A stretch of DNA of 64,000 nucleotides, from contig JAQTXB010000013.1 in assembly GCA_028688995.1 (NCBI GenBank), forward strand, positions 1-64,000, written 5' to 3'. The first letter of the stretch is position 1; the number at the start of each line of letters is the position of its first letter. This stretch comes from Aliarcobacter sp. (lineage in GTDB: Bacteria; Campylobacterota; Campylobacteria; Campylobacterales; Arcobacteraceae). Below are positions 9,327-18,160 of the stretch, piece by piece. The translations under genes were made by a program, and so were the position numbers. The notes under the pieces are model-generated. The model searched no databases, was not told the origin of the DNA, and saw nothing but the letters and a program-made list of their open reading frames with translations.

Positions 9327-9940
9327 TGAAAAATTATTTTAAATTTAAAGTACTTCCTTATATTATTTATTTTTTAATAAAAGCGATATTCTTTACAAAT
9401 AAAAAAGTTTTTCATCATCAAAAGTTGGAAGAGAATGAAGCATATGTCTTTGTTGCATGGCATGGAGATTTAGCTTCACAACCAACAAGCTATTTTAAAC
9501 TAAGACCAAATGGTAGAATTAAAACTATGATTAGTCAAAGTAAAGATGGCGAGATTATTACAAAAGTTTATGGATTATTTGGGGCTGGTGCTATTAGGGG
9601 TTCTTCTTCTAAAGGTGCAACTAAAGCATTAATTAGTACAATAAAAGAAATTAAATCAGGTTGTGATATAGCATTATCTCCTGATGGTCCAAGAGGTCCA
9701 AGATTTAGTTTTGCAGGTGGAGTTATAACAATTGCACAAAAAAGTGGTGCTAAAATTGTAGTTTGTAATTCTAAACCTAGTAGATACTGGCAGTTTAATT
9801 CTTGGGATAAGTTTATATTACCAAAACCATTTGGAAAAATTGATTTTTACATGTCAGAACCTTTTGATATTAGTGATTTAGAGTTTGAAGAGGCAAGAGA
9901 TTTTATTAAAAGTAAAATGATGCTAAATGCAATTATTTAA
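9326..9940 (+). CDS. Lysophospholipid acyltransferase family protein (DUF374-type)
   Basis: This 204-residue protein has a hydrophobic N-terminus (YIIYFLIKAIFF, about 12-23) and the DUF374-type core with AWHGD at about residue 49, the GAGAIRGSSSKGA segment and LSPDGPRGPRF. WHG(D) replaces the HX4D pattern of classic glycerol-phosphate acyltransferases, as in the LpxL-related DUF374 group. A membrane-associated acyl transfer in lipid or lipid A metabolism is likely, but the acceptor is not evident. The ATG overlaps the last base of the miaB stop (TAATG), so translation is coupled. Confidence 0.8.
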   Translation: MKNYFKFKVLPYIIYFLIKAIFFTNKKVFHHQKLEENEAYVFVAWHGDLASQPTSYFKLRPNGRIKTMISQSKDGEIITKVYGLFGAGAIRGSSSKGATKALISTIKEIKSGCDIALSPDGPRGPRFSFAGGVITIAQKSGAKIVVCNSKPSRYWQFNSWDKFILPKPFGKIDFYMSEPFDISDLEFEEARDFIKSKMMLNAII

Positions 9941-9961
9941 AAGAAGTTAGATAGGAAATAT

Positions 9962-11590
9962 ATGTTTACTAAAGAGTCTTTATATATTAATGCTGTTAAA
10001 TATGATACTCAATTAAAGCTTGATTATAAAAAATTAAGTAATGAAGCAATTATTGATACGGATAGTTCGGTTTTTTTGGTTGATAATGATTTATTACCTT
10101 TAGATATTGCTTTAAAACTCAACTCTTCTCAAGCACAAATTGATAATACATATATCTCTACACTTCTAATAAATGATACAACTAAACTTATTCCAAAAGC
10201 TTTATCTTCAAAAATAAAAGATTGTGAAATTGCGAAATTTAACAATGAATACGATATTGCTGTACTTAAAACAACACTTTTTGAAACTAAAAACTATTTT
10301 GTAAAAACAGGAATAGATTATATTTACTCGGCGTTTCATTTAATAAATCTTCACATAGATAAAAATGTTTTAAGAAGTGAAATAGTTGTACTTTTATTTA
10401 ATAGTAAAGCTTTTATTGTTATTTTAGATGCTGCTGGAATAATAGTTCATAATACAATTTTAGATTTAGCTTGTTTTGATTCAGTTAAAAAAACTCATTT
10501 TTATGAAGATGATATTGATGGACAAAAACTTTTTGATGAAATTTATTACTTAGAATTAAATGAGATTATTCATAATACTTTAAATAATTTTTATGAGAAA
10601 AAAAGCAATACCTTTGTAGAAAAAGTTACAATCCTTTATGTGACAAAACAGCTATCACAAGAACAAATTGAACAGTTGAGTGAAGATTTATTGTTAAAAG
10701 TTGATTACCATCCTATAAATATTGATGAAGAAATTTTTGAATTATCAAAAGATAAACATCTAAAAAAAAGTTTTACAAAACCAAGAAAGAAGAAAACTAA
10801 AAGAAATTATACAAATTTATATATTTCTTTGTTTATTTTGCTTGTTGCTTTTTTGGCTTATCAAGTTTATTTGAAAGTTGATTTTAATGCTCTTTATGAA
10901 AATTACTTCAAAAAAGAAGTTACTATTGAAAAAGCTCAAGATGTGAAAAAAATTGAAAATGTTCTTGAATTACCAAACCATGTGAATTTTAATGACAAAA
11001 TAGAGCAAAGAATTAAAGCAGTATTTGAAACTATTCCTGAAGATATTGTACTTAATGAGTTGAAAATAGATAAAAATATTTTAGAATTAAAAGGTAACTT
11101 TTTAAAAGAAAATAGCTTTGCAAACTCTTTAAAACCAAATCTAAATAAATTGTATAAAAATATTGTTTATAATACTTCTTCAACTGATAAAAAATTTAAA
11201 ATTGATGGAGTTGTACTTGCAAAAGAAGATATTGATTTAAATAAACAATACAAAAGTTATGATAAAGAGTATTTAACCGATGAATTTATGGCGTTAGATA
11301 GAGTAACTGAGCAGTTGAAAATTTTGATGCCAGTTGATTCAATAATTAAATTTAATGTAACTACAAGCAGTAGTAATATTACTAGATTTGTTTATTCTGT
11401 AAATATTTTAGTACAAGACCCTCGTGAATTTTTTGATATGATAGAGGTATTAAATAATGAATTATATTCAATTCATATCTCATATCCAATTAGTATGTTA
11501 AAAACTGAAGCAGGTGTTGAAATAGAATTTGTATTAGTATTCAATCAACAAAATGAAGTGAAAGAACAAGCTAAAGAAGAAACAAAATAA
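9962..11590 (+). CDS. Bitopic membrane protein with GspL/PilM-PilN-like layout
   Basis: The 542-residue protein has a predicted cytoplasmic half (1-275), a basic stretch RKKKTKRN, one membrane helix (about 285-303, LYISLFILLVAFLAYQVYL) and a periplasmic half. The periplasmic half contains two alpha/beta repeats, around 355-420 and 450-530, reminiscent of the ferredoxin-like domains of PilN/GspL. The N-terminal half has beta strands and VVLLFNSKAFIVILDAAG, a pattern that could be a degenerate actin-like fold as in PilM or GspL. I cannot assign a function. It follows the acyltransferase by 21 bases in the HP0268-miaB operon. No pilin or secretion gene is nearby. Confidence 0.7.
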   Translation: MFTKESLYINAVKYDTQLKLDYKKLSNEAIIDTDSSVFLVDNDLLPLDIALKLNSSQAQIDNTYISTLLINDTTKLIPKALSSKIKDCEIAKFNNEYDIAVLKTTLFETKNYFVKTGIDYIYSAFHLINLHIDKNVLRSEIVVLLFNSKAFIVILDAAGIIVHNTILDLACFDSVKKTHFYEDDIDGQKLFDEIYYLELNEIIHNTLNNFYEKKSNTFVEKVTILYVTKQLSQEQIEQLSEDLLLKVDYHPINIDEEIFELSKDKHLKKSFTKPRKKKTKRNYTNLYISLFILLVAFLAYQVYLKVDFNALYENYFKKEVTIEKAQDVKKIENVLELPNHVNFNDKIEQRIKAVFETIPEDIVLNELKIDKNILELKGNFLKENSFANSLKPNLNKLYKNIVYNTSSTDKKFKIDGVVLAKEDIDLNKQYKSYDKEYLTDEFMALDRVTEQLKILMPVDSIIKFNVTTSSSNITRFVYSVNILVQDPREFFDMIEVLNNELYSIHISYPISMLKTEAGVEIEFVLVFNQQNEVKEQAKEETK

Positions 11591-11613
11591 AAACTTGGAT
11601 ATTACCAAGTTTT
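11590..11613. terminator. Convergent terminator hairpin
   Basis: AAAACTTGG (11590-11598) pairs with CCAAGTTTT (11605-11613) around an ATATTA loop, followed by T-rich sequence on the plus strand and A/T-rich sequence on the other. It overlaps the stop region of the membrane protein gene and the last codons of mqnE, so it can serve both converging transcripts. Confidence 0.7.
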
Positions 11614-12663
11614 TATTTCATTATAAATCGAATCTCTCTCAACTGGTATAAATCCAGAATTTTTAATTAAATCTACAAATTCCATTTGAGCTATTCCATT
11701 TGCACTTGAAGCACCAGCTGCACTTTGAATTGCTTCTTTTTCAATTGTTCCATCAACATCATTTGCACCAAATTCTTGAGCAATTAAAGCTAATTTTACA
11801 GTTGAAGTTGCCCAATAAGCTTTTATGTTTGGAATATTATCAAGTAAAATTCTAGCAATTGCGTAAGTTTTTAATATCTCTTGACCAGTTAATGGCTCTT
11901 TTACTTTTAGGTAATTATTTTCTGTTTGATAAACTAAAGGAATAAAGGCATTAAAACCACCTGTAATGTCTTGTAAGTCTCTAAGTCTTAACATATGGTC
12001 AATTCTGTGATTTCTATCTTCTACATGTCCAAAAAGCATTGTAGCATTAGATTTTCTACTTTTTTGATGCCAAAGTTTATGAATTTGTAGCCATTGTTCA
12101 GATGTGACTTTACCACCACAAATTCTTTTTCGCACCTGTTCATCAAAAATTTCTGCTCCACCACCTGGCATTGAATCTATTCCATGATTAATCATCATAT
12201 CAATAATTTCTTCATATGAAAGATTATATTCAGTGCTTAAAAAGTGAATTTCTGCAGCAGTTAATGCTTTAACATGAATATTTGGGAAGTTTTCTTTGAT
12301 TTTTTTAAAAACGTCCATATACCATTGTAATCCAGTATGTGGATTGTGAGCTGAAACAATATGGACTTCTTTAATATTATTTTTTGAAGAGTTTTTTACA
12401 ATTTCTAATATCTCTTCATGGCTCATTGTATATTGGTGAGGATTTTTTCTACTTGCACTATAGGCACAAAATTGACAAACATCTTTACAAACATTTGTTG
12501 GATTTATATGTCTATTTATATTGAAATAAGTTTTTTTACCATGTTTTTCAGTTCTTATTTTATTGGCATAAGAAGCAAGTGTAAATAAATCTAAATCATA
12601 TAATTTAATTGCATCTTCATAATTTAATCGTTCATTTTTTTCTAATTTTTCTATAATACTCAT
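11602..12663 (-). CDS. mqnE: Aminofutalosine synthase (futalosine menaquinone pathway)
   Basis: This 353-residue radical-SAM enzyme joins SAM-derived adenosine to 3-[(1-carboxyvinyl)oxy]benzoate to make aminofutalosine, an early step of the futalosine route to menaquinone. The cluster motif is CKDVCQFC near residue 58, and KALTAAEIHF and SMPGGGAEIFDEQVRKRIC are typical of MqnE rather than MqnC. I chose the ATG at 12663, which has AGGA five bases upstream; a GTG five codons earlier is an alternative. The ribosome site overlaps the end of the upstream small membrane protein gene, which suggests coupling. Confidence 0.92.
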   Translation of the reverse strand: MSIIEKLEKNERLNYEDAIKLYDLDLFTLASYANKIRTEKHGKKTYFNINRHINPTNVCKDVCQFCAYSASRKNPHQYTMSHEEILEIVKNSSKNNIKEVHIVSAHNPHTGLQWYMDVFKKIKENFPNIHVKALTAAEIHFLSTEYNLSYEEIIDMMINHGIDSMPGGGAEIFDEQVRKRICGGKVTSEQWLQIHKLWHQKSRKSNATMLFGHVEDRNHRIDHMLRLRDLQDITGGFNAFIPLVYQTENNYLKVKEPLTGQEILKTYAIARILLDNIPNIKAYWATSTVKLALIAQEFGANDVDGTIEKEAIQSAAGASSANGIAQMEFVDLIKNSGFIPVERDSIYNEIKTW

Positions 12664-12670
12664 AATTTTC

Positions 12671-12991
12671 CTATTCACAATTTAAATCTTTAGTATATTG
12701 GTTATCTCTTTCTTGATGAATAAAACCAATACAACTTTGTTGTAAATCTTTATCATAAAAAATTACTTTATATACACTACTTTGGTATTTTGTATCTTTG
12801 TCTTCTACATTTAATTTGTTTATAACTTTTAGTTGAGTTATATTTGTATGACCAATAGTAGCTAAAACTTCAGTAATCTTTTTCTCTTTTAAGTCTTGTA
12901 TCATATAAAATATAATAAAAGCAAGAACAATAATAATACTAATTACAACAACAGTTTTTTTTGGAAGTCTTCTTACTTGATGAGTATTCAT
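12671..12991 (-). CDS. Small single-pass membrane protein, unknown function
   Basis: The 106-residue product has a short basic N-terminus (MNTHQVRRLPKK), one membrane helix at about 13-32 (TVVVISIIIVLAFIIFYMIQ) and a predicted periplasmic domain with two cysteines (about residues 86 and 105) that could form a disulfide. I recognise no family. It begins one base after the carbonic anhydrase stop codon and its end overlaps the ribosome site of mqnE, so it belongs to the bioF-like/carbonic anhydrase/mqnE operon. Confidence 0.75.
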   Translation of the reverse strand: MNTHQVRRLPKKTVVVISIIIVLAFIIFYMIQDLKEKKITEVLATIGHTNITQLKVINKLNVEDKDTKYQSSVYKVIFYDKDLQQSCIGFIHQERDNQYTKDLNCE

Positions 12992-12992
12992 C

Positions 12993-13634
12993 TTAATTCT
13001 CCTTTAGTGTTTTAAATGAACACTCTTCTCCATCATAATACTCGATTGTACCATCTTCAATTTTGTAATACCAACCATGGATTTGTATTTCACCAGCTTT
13101 TACTTTTTTCTCAATATAAGGGAAAGTTAAAAGATTTTCCATTTGATGAACAATTGATATTCTTTCAGTTGCTCTATACAATTTTTCTGGATCAGATTTA
13201 TCTTGAATTGCTAAAAGAGTATACTCTTTTGCTCTTTTTCCAAGGTCTAACCATTTTTTTACATTTATTAAATCAGGAGAATCTCCTAAATCTTGATATA
13301 AACTTTTACAAGCCCCACAGTGTGAATGCCCACAAACAATTATATGTTTTACGCTTAAAACATTAACTGCATATTCAATTACTGCTGAACTTCCATGGTA
13401 GTCATTATCAGGATTATAAGGAGGAATAAAGTTTCCAACATTTCTTAAAATAAACATATCTCCTGGTTTTGTATCAAGCATTAAATCTGGAGTAACTCTA
13501 CTATCACTACATCCAATAAATAAAATCTCAGGTTTTTGCCCAGTCTCAACAAGTTGTTTTAAATCATCTTCATATTTTGGGAAACGGGCTTCTCTGAATT
13601 TTTGGTTACCTTTTATTAAGTCATTTATTAACAT
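12993..13634 (-). CDS. Beta-class carbonic anhydrase
   Basis: The 213-residue protein interconverts carbon dioxide and bicarbonate. Zinc ligands are visible as C42 in GCSDSRV, with the D44-R46 dyad, and H103 and C106 in CGHSHCGAC. RNVGNFIPP near residue 64 is another family segment. No signal peptide is seen, so it is cytoplasmic. Its start overlaps the last seven bases of the upstream bioF-like gene. Supply of bicarbonate for carboxylases in a microaerobic organism is a plausible role. Confidence 0.95.
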   Translation of the reverse strand: MLINDLIKGNQKFREARFPKYEDDLKQLVETGQKPEILFIGCSDSRVTPDLMLDTKPGDMFILRNVGNFIPPYNPDNDYHGSSAVIEYAVNVLSVKHIIVCGHSHCGACKSLYQDLGDSPDLINVKKWLDLGKRAKEYTLLAIQDKSDPEKLYRATERISIVHQMENLLTFPYIEKKVKAGEIQIHGWYYKIEDGTIEYYDGEECSFKTLKEN

Positions 13635-14725
13635 TTTGAATCCTTTAATAAGTTACATACTTTTGTTAAATCTTTTTCGTTTATATCAATTTTTGCAATT
13701 AATCTAATAATTGCTTCTTTTACTGTTGGTTGCCTAATCGCTCCAACTAAGTAGCCATTTTGCTTTAAATTTTCTTGTATTATTTTTACTTGTTTATTAT
13801 CACCAATTGAAATAGGAATAATTAAACTTTGGGAATTTAAACCCAAGATATTATGAATAATAGTTAAATTTGTTTTTATTTTTTCTTTTAGTGATTCTTT
13901 ATTTTTAATAATAAAATCTAAAGCTTCATTTGCAAGTGCCGTATCAAATAGTGATGGAGCAGTAGAGTAAATAATAGGTTTTGCTCTATTTGTAAGAAAA
14001 TCAATAATCTCTTTAGATGCTAAGATATAAGCTCCATATGAGCCATAAGCTTTACCTAAAGTTCCCATTTTTACATGATATTTGTTTGGTTTTATTTTGT
14101 AATAATCAAAAATACCCAAAAGATTATCACCAATAACACCAAAACTATGGGCTTCATCAACAATTAAAATTGCTTTTTTTTCATCTGCAAGTTTAAATAT
14201 TTCAATTGGAGCTAAATCTCCACCCATTGAATAAACACCTTCAATTGCAATTATATTTCTTCCACTTCTTTGATTTTTAGACATTTTTTGTTCTAAATCT
14301 TTAAAATCATTGTGTTTAAAAATAATAACTTGTTCAGGTTTTAAAAGTTTTGTGGCTAATATTCCACTTGCATGATACTCTTCATCTATAAATAAAGTAT
14401 CATTTTTTCTTGTTAGTGCTTCAATCATAGAAATATTTGCTAAAAATCCAGAACCTACAATAACTCCTGCTTCAAAACCATTAACTTCACATAATCTATC
14501 TTCAAACTTTTTGTGGATTTTACTATATCCATTTACAAGCATTGAGGCTTTTGGTGAGTGATAATTTTCTTTTAGAACGTTTTTATAAGCATTTTGAAAA
14601 AGGGTTTTATTTGTTGAAAGACCTAAATAATCATTTGAGGCTAAATCAATTAAAGTATCATCAAAAACTTCTCTTATTCTAAATCGATTTGACTTTTTGA
14701 TAGATTCTAATTCTTTTGAGTACAA
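13628..14725 (-). CDS. Alpha-oxoamine synthase family PLP enzyme (BioF-like)
   Basis: The 365-residue protein belongs to the group of 8-amino-7-oxononanoate synthase and glycine C-acetyltransferase. It shows ASNDYLGLS near residue 28, GSGFLANISMIEAL near residue 92, EGVYSMGGD, the PLP-contacting DEAHSFGVIG near residue 190, and GTLGKAYGSYGAYI near residue 222 with the Schiff-base lysine. The start is TTG with ACGGAG upstream. BioF activity for biotin synthesis is the most likely role in this phylum, but no other bio gene is near, so I leave the symbol empty. Confidence 0.85.
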   Translation of the reverse strand: MYSKELESIKKSNRFRIREVFDDTLIDLASNDYLGLSTNKTLFQNAYKNVLKENYHSPKASMLVNGYSKIHKKFEDRLCEVNGFEAGVIVGSGFLANISMIEALTRKNDTLFIDEEYHASGILATKLLKPEQVIIFKHNDFKDLEQKMSKNQRSGRNIIAIEGVYSMGGDLAPIEIFKLADEKKAILIVDEAHSFGVIGDNLLGIFDYYKIKPNKYHVKMGTLGKAYGSYGAYILASKEIIDFLTNRAKPIIYSTAPSLFDTALANEALDFIIKNKESLKEKIKTNLTIIHNILGLNSQSLIIPISIGDNKQVKIIQENLKQNGYLVGAIRQPTVKEAIIRLIAKIDINEKDLTKVCNLLKDSKC

Positions 14726-14829
14726 ATATTTCTCCGTAAGTATTTTTGTATGATAACTAAAAAGTGCTAATAAAAAATTAAATTTTGAAATTTGTATTAA
14801 GTGCTAGATTATTGCTACGATGAGTTGTT

Positions 14830-14910
14830 ATAATTCCTATACTAATTTTATATACAAGTCCAAAAAAGTAAGAGGTGTTTTTGCGACCTTCACCTCTTAC
14901 TTTTTTTATA
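14830..14910 (+). ncRNA. Candidate small RNA: TATAAT box followed by strong terminator hairpin
   Basis: The gap between the bioF-like gene and the first REC-PAS gene (14726-15049) has no protein frame I trust. It contains TATAAT at 14830-14835 and a perfect 16-base-pair hairpin, AAAAAAGTAAGAGGTG (14863-14878) with CACCTCTTACTTTTTT (14891-14906), followed by T and A. No gene on either strand ends here, since both neighbours start by diverging from the gap. A transcript of roughly 65 bases starting near 14842 would be ended by this hairpin. The -35 region is not convincing. Confidence 0.4.
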
Positions 14911-15049
14911 ATAATCTATCAAATACAAAATCATATGTTACGTTACTAAAAGCCTAATCCAAATAAATAATAATAAGATATAGCTAGAATTTAAATTAAT
15001 TATAATAATATATAATATAATAACGAAACTCGGGGGATTTATATTATAA

Positions 15050-16309
15050 ATGACATTAAATGAAAAACTTTTTAAAACATTAAATATTTTATATGTTGAA
15101 AATGATGAAAAAATAAAAGAGACTTTTTCACCAACTTTGAATAAGTTATTTAAAAAAGTTTTTTTCTGCACAGATGGATTATCTGCTCTAGAGCAATTTA
15201 CCAAGTTAAATAACAGTGAAGAAAAAATTGATGTCATCCTTAGTGAATACACAATTCCCTCATTAAATGGTTTAGAACTTTTATTGAAAATAAGAGATAT
15301 TAGTAAAAATGTTCCATTTATATTTGTTACTCAAGAAACAAATGTTGATTTATTATTAAATTCATTAAGATATGACGTAACGGATTATTTCTTTAAACCT
15401 ATTAATGAATATGAGATATTAAAGAAAATTGAAGAAGCTTGTATTGCAAGACAAGAAGAAGATGAAATTTTAAATTATCAAAATGAGATAGAAGAGTATT
15501 TAGAATTAATAAATAAAGTAGCAATTGTATATAGCTTTGATACAAATAGAGCAATGATTTATGTAAATAATCTTTTTAAAGAGTTGATTAAATATGATGA
15601 AGATGAGATATTAGGACAAGATTATAGAAGTTTTTTTCATAATGAGATGCCAAAGGTCATAATTGAAGAGCAAGGGCAAATTCTTCAAAGTGGAAATAAA
15701 TGGCAAGGAAAAATGAAATATTTAACAAGTATTGACTCAATATTTTATACAAATTGCACGATTATTCCTGTATTTGATGAGAATAAAAATATTAGAAAAT
15801 ATGTAAGTGTTAATTTTTTAACAACAAAAGAAGAGAATGATAAAAGAGAATTCAAAAAAAGAGTTCTTGTTGATATTCAAGAGACGAAAAGAATTTATTC
15901 AATTGCTCAACGAAAAATCGATGAATTAACTAATATTTTAACTTCATTTGATGATTATGACGAATTAAAAAAGAATTTAGATGAAGAACAAAAATTAAAT
16001 CAAAATTATTATACAGAACTTGAAGAGTTGGAAAATAAAGTTAAAATTGTAAAAGACAAATATGAACTTTTAACCGTTGGAATAAATAAAAAAATAAATC
16101 AAATTTCACTCATGACATCTGAAATGAAAAGTGCTGAACAAAGAACTAATAACAAAATTATTAATGTAGTTGAAGATATTAAAACAAAAGATTCACTTAT
16201 TGTAAAAATAAAAAATGAAATAGATATAAAGGGCACAAAAATAAGTGACTTAGAAGAAGTTTTAGAACATAGAAAAACTCAAATAGAAAATAAAAAGGCT
16301 AAATCTTAG
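15050..16309 (+). CDS. REC-PAS coiled-coil signalling protein with Glu at the phosphoacceptor site
   Basis: The 419-residue protein has a response-regulator receiver domain (about 8-125), a PAS-like domain (about 135-255) and a long coiled coil (about 265-419), with no DNA-binding or enzymatic output. The receiver keeps the Thr in FIFVTQ and the Lys in FFKPIN. The phosphoacceptor position, four residues before the conserved Pro in ILSEYTIP, is Glu66 instead of Asp. The acidic pocket reads VENDE. Glu often mimics phospho-Asp, so the domain may be locked in an active-like state. The next gene is a paralogue starting at the very next base. Confidence 0.82.
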   Translation: MTLNEKLFKTLNILYVENDEKIKETFSPTLNKLFKKVFFCTDGLSALEQFTKLNNSEEKIDVILSEYTIPSLNGLELLLKIRDISKNVPFIFVTQETNVDLLLNSLRYDVTDYFFKPINEYEILKKIEEACIARQEEDEILNYQNEIEEYLELINKVAIVYSFDTNRAMIYVNNLFKELIKYDEDEILGQDYRSFFHNEMPKVIIEEQGQILQSGNKWQGKMKYLTSIDSIFYTNCTIIPVFDENKNIRKYVSVNFLTTKEENDKREFKKRVLVDIQETKRIYSIAQRKIDELTNILTSFDDYDELKKNLDEEQKLNQNYYTELEELENKVKIVKDKYELLTVGINKKINQISLMTSEMKSAEQRTNNKIINVVEDIKTKDSLIVKIKNEIDIKGTKISDLEEVLEHRKTQIENKKAKS

Positions 16310-17554
16310 ATGTTTAATAATAGTTTCTTAAAAAAATTAAATATTTTATTTATTGAAAGTAATAATGAAGATAGAGAGCACTTTTCGAATATTTTATATA
16401 AATTTTTTAATAATGTAATTGTTTGTTCAACTGCAAAAGAGGGAATAGAAAGTTTTTTAGAGAAAAGAAAAGAGTATTTTATTGACATTATTATATGTGA
16501 TAAGAATATTGTTGATATTACTGGAATTGAAATACTGAAAAAGATTAGAGAAATAGATTCAGAAATTCCTTTTATAATTACAAGTCCTACCATTGAAATT
16601 GAAGATTTATTAACGGCTATTAAATTTAAAGCTACAGATTATTTATCAAAACCAGTAAATGCAAAAGATATGATTTTTTCTATTGAAAGAGTTTGTCATA
16701 ATAAATACCATGAAAGATTAAAGTTATTAATGCAACAGGATTTAGAAGATTTAAGAACCGTTATAAATGAAGTTGCCTTAGTTTCAAAAACAGATATAGA
16801 AGGAAATATAACCTTTGTAAATGGCTATTTTTGTGAAGTTTCAGCTTATACAAAAGAGGAGTTAATTGGACAAAATCATTTAATATTAAAAGATGAAAAA
16901 ACAAGTAGCTCAATATATAAAGATTTAATAGAAAAAGTAAATGATGGAATAATTTGGGAAGGTAAATTAAAAAATATATCAAAAACAAAAGAGGAATATT
17001 ATATATATTTAACAGTTCTTCCTATTTATGATAAAAATAATTCAACAATAAATGAATTTATATGGATAAGTTTTTTAACAACCGAAGCTGAACTTGAAGC
17101 AAAAGAGTTTAAAAGCAGAGTTGTTAGAAATATGTATGAAAATAGGAAAAATAACAATGAAGCAAGGGAAAAAATTGATGATCTTATGAATCAAATTTCT
17201 GAATATAGTGCAATGAAAACTTTATTAATTGAAGAGAAGCATAGAACATCAAAGTTTATTAATCAAATTAGTTTTTACGAAAAAGAGTTAGAAGTAACAG
17301 AAGATAAAATAAAAGAAATAAGTGAAAAAGTAAGTGATAAAATAAAAAAAGTTGTATCAACGCAAAAAGATGTTCAAGAAAAAAAAGATAAGGCAACTTT
17401 TATGTTAAATGATTTAACAACTGAGTTGAGCAATAAAAATAAAGAAGTGCAAGAATTAACAAAAGAACTCTCTTCACAGATGAATTCTATTAAAAAATTA
17501 ATGTTAAGTATTGATGAACTCGAAGAGAAATTAGCTAAAAACTTAGAAGAGTGA
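16310..17554 (+). CDS. REC-PAS coiled-coil signalling protein, paralogue
   Basis: The 414-residue product has the same layout as its neighbour: receiver (about 5-120), PAS-like (about 135-250, FVNGYFCEVSAYTKEELIGQNH) and coiled coil (about 265-414). Here the phosphoacceptor Asp64 is present in IICDKNIVD, with Thr in FIITSP and Lys in LSKPVN, but the usual acidic pair near residue 16 reads ESNNE and the conserved Pro after the phospho-Asp is Val. The ATG follows the previous stop codon directly. The two look like a tandem duplication. A scaffold or adaptor role is a guess. Confidence 0.82.
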   Translation: MFNNSFLKKLNILFIESNNEDREHFSNILYKFFNNVIVCSTAKEGIESFLEKRKEYFIDIIICDKNIVDITGIEILKKIREIDSEIPFIITSPTIEIEDLLTAIKFKATDYLSKPVNAKDMIFSIERVCHNKYHERLKLLMQQDLEDLRTVINEVALVSKTDIEGNITFVNGYFCEVSAYTKEELIGQNHLILKDEKTSSSIYKDLIEKVNDGIIWEGKLKNISKTKEEYYIYLTVLPIYDKNNSTINEFIWISFLTTEAELEAKEFKSRVVRNMYENRKNNNEAREKIDDLMNQISEYSAMKTLLIEEKHRTSKFINQISFYEKELEVTEDKIKEISEKVSDKIKKVVSTQKDVQEKKDKATFMLNDLTTELSNKNKEVQELTKELSSQMNSIKKLMLSIDELEEKLAKNLEE

Positions 17555-17559
17555 GAATT

Positions 17560-17892
17560 TTATAAAGTTATATTCTCCAAAAAATTAATCTCATTATCAG
17601 TCACAATAATTGCATCTATACAAAAAGCAACATCTAGTTTTTTTGTTTGTAAATAGTAATTAACACTTCTTTTTATTTTAGATAGTTTTGATTTTGTAAG
17701 GTTATTTATAGCAGTTTCATAGTCAGGAGCTGATTTTACTTCGCAAAAGTGATAAGTGGAGTTTTTTGTAGCAATAATATCTATTTCACCTAATTTTTTA
17801 GCGTAGAAATTTTGTTCAATTATTTGAAAATTTAAATCCTGCAAAAAAGAGATTGCTCTTTTTTCAGCAAAATCTCCTTTTTCTCTACTCAT
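17560..17892 (-). CDS. YraN/UPF0102 family nuclease-like protein
   Basis: The 110-residue protein begins MSREKGDFAEKRAISFL and contains KLGEIDIIATKNSTYHFCEVKS, the E-I-D...E-V-K motif of the restriction-endonuclease-like fold shared by the UPF0102 (YraN) family. The biochemical role of this family is not settled. It ends six bases from the convergent REC-PAS gene and lies 16 bases downstream of thiS, with which it is probably co-transcribed. Confidence 0.88.
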   Translation of the reverse strand: MSREKGDFAEKRAISFLQDLNFQIIEQNFYAKKLGEIDIIATKNSTYHFCEVKSAPDYETAINNLTKSKLSKIKRSVNYYLQTKKLDVAFCIDAIIVTDNEINFLENITL

Positions 17893-17908
17893 ACTTTTTT
17901 AGCCAAAA

Positions 17909-18109
17909 TCAACCACCACCAACAAATTGTAGAAGCTCAATTTTGTCATCATTTTTTGGAATAAAACTACTCCAATCATCTTTTTTTACAATATTCATAT
18001 TAACAGCTGCTGCCATTACTTTATTTTCTATTTGTAAATCTGTAATAATATTTTGTAGTGTTAATGAGTCATCAAACTCTTTTGTTTCACCATTTATTAT
18101 AAGTGTCAT
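17909..18109 (-). CDS. thiS: Sulfur carrier protein ThiS
   Basis: This 66-residue ubiquitin-like protein starts MTLIINGETKEFDDSLTL and ends in GGG, the Gly-Gly terminus that is adenylated and converted to thiocarboxylate to give sulfur for the thiazole ring of thiamine. AAGGT lies before the ATG. No other thi gene is in the window. It heads a short minus-strand unit with yraN, 51 bases downstream of the methyltransferase gene. Confidence 0.88.
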   Translation of the reverse strand: MTLIINGETKEFDDSLTLQNIITDLQIENKVMAAAVNMNIVKKDDWSSFIPKNDDKIELLQFVGGG

Positions 18110-18160
18110 ATTTATACCTTATTATATTTTTTATAAAGTTTGATTATACAAAGAGTTAAC

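Noticed and set aside
13016-13366. Plus-strand frame of 116 codons opposite the carbonic anhydrase gene
   Set aside because: Its His/Leu/Gln-rich composition is that of an antisense shadow; the minus-strand gene is a clear enzyme with all zinc ligands.
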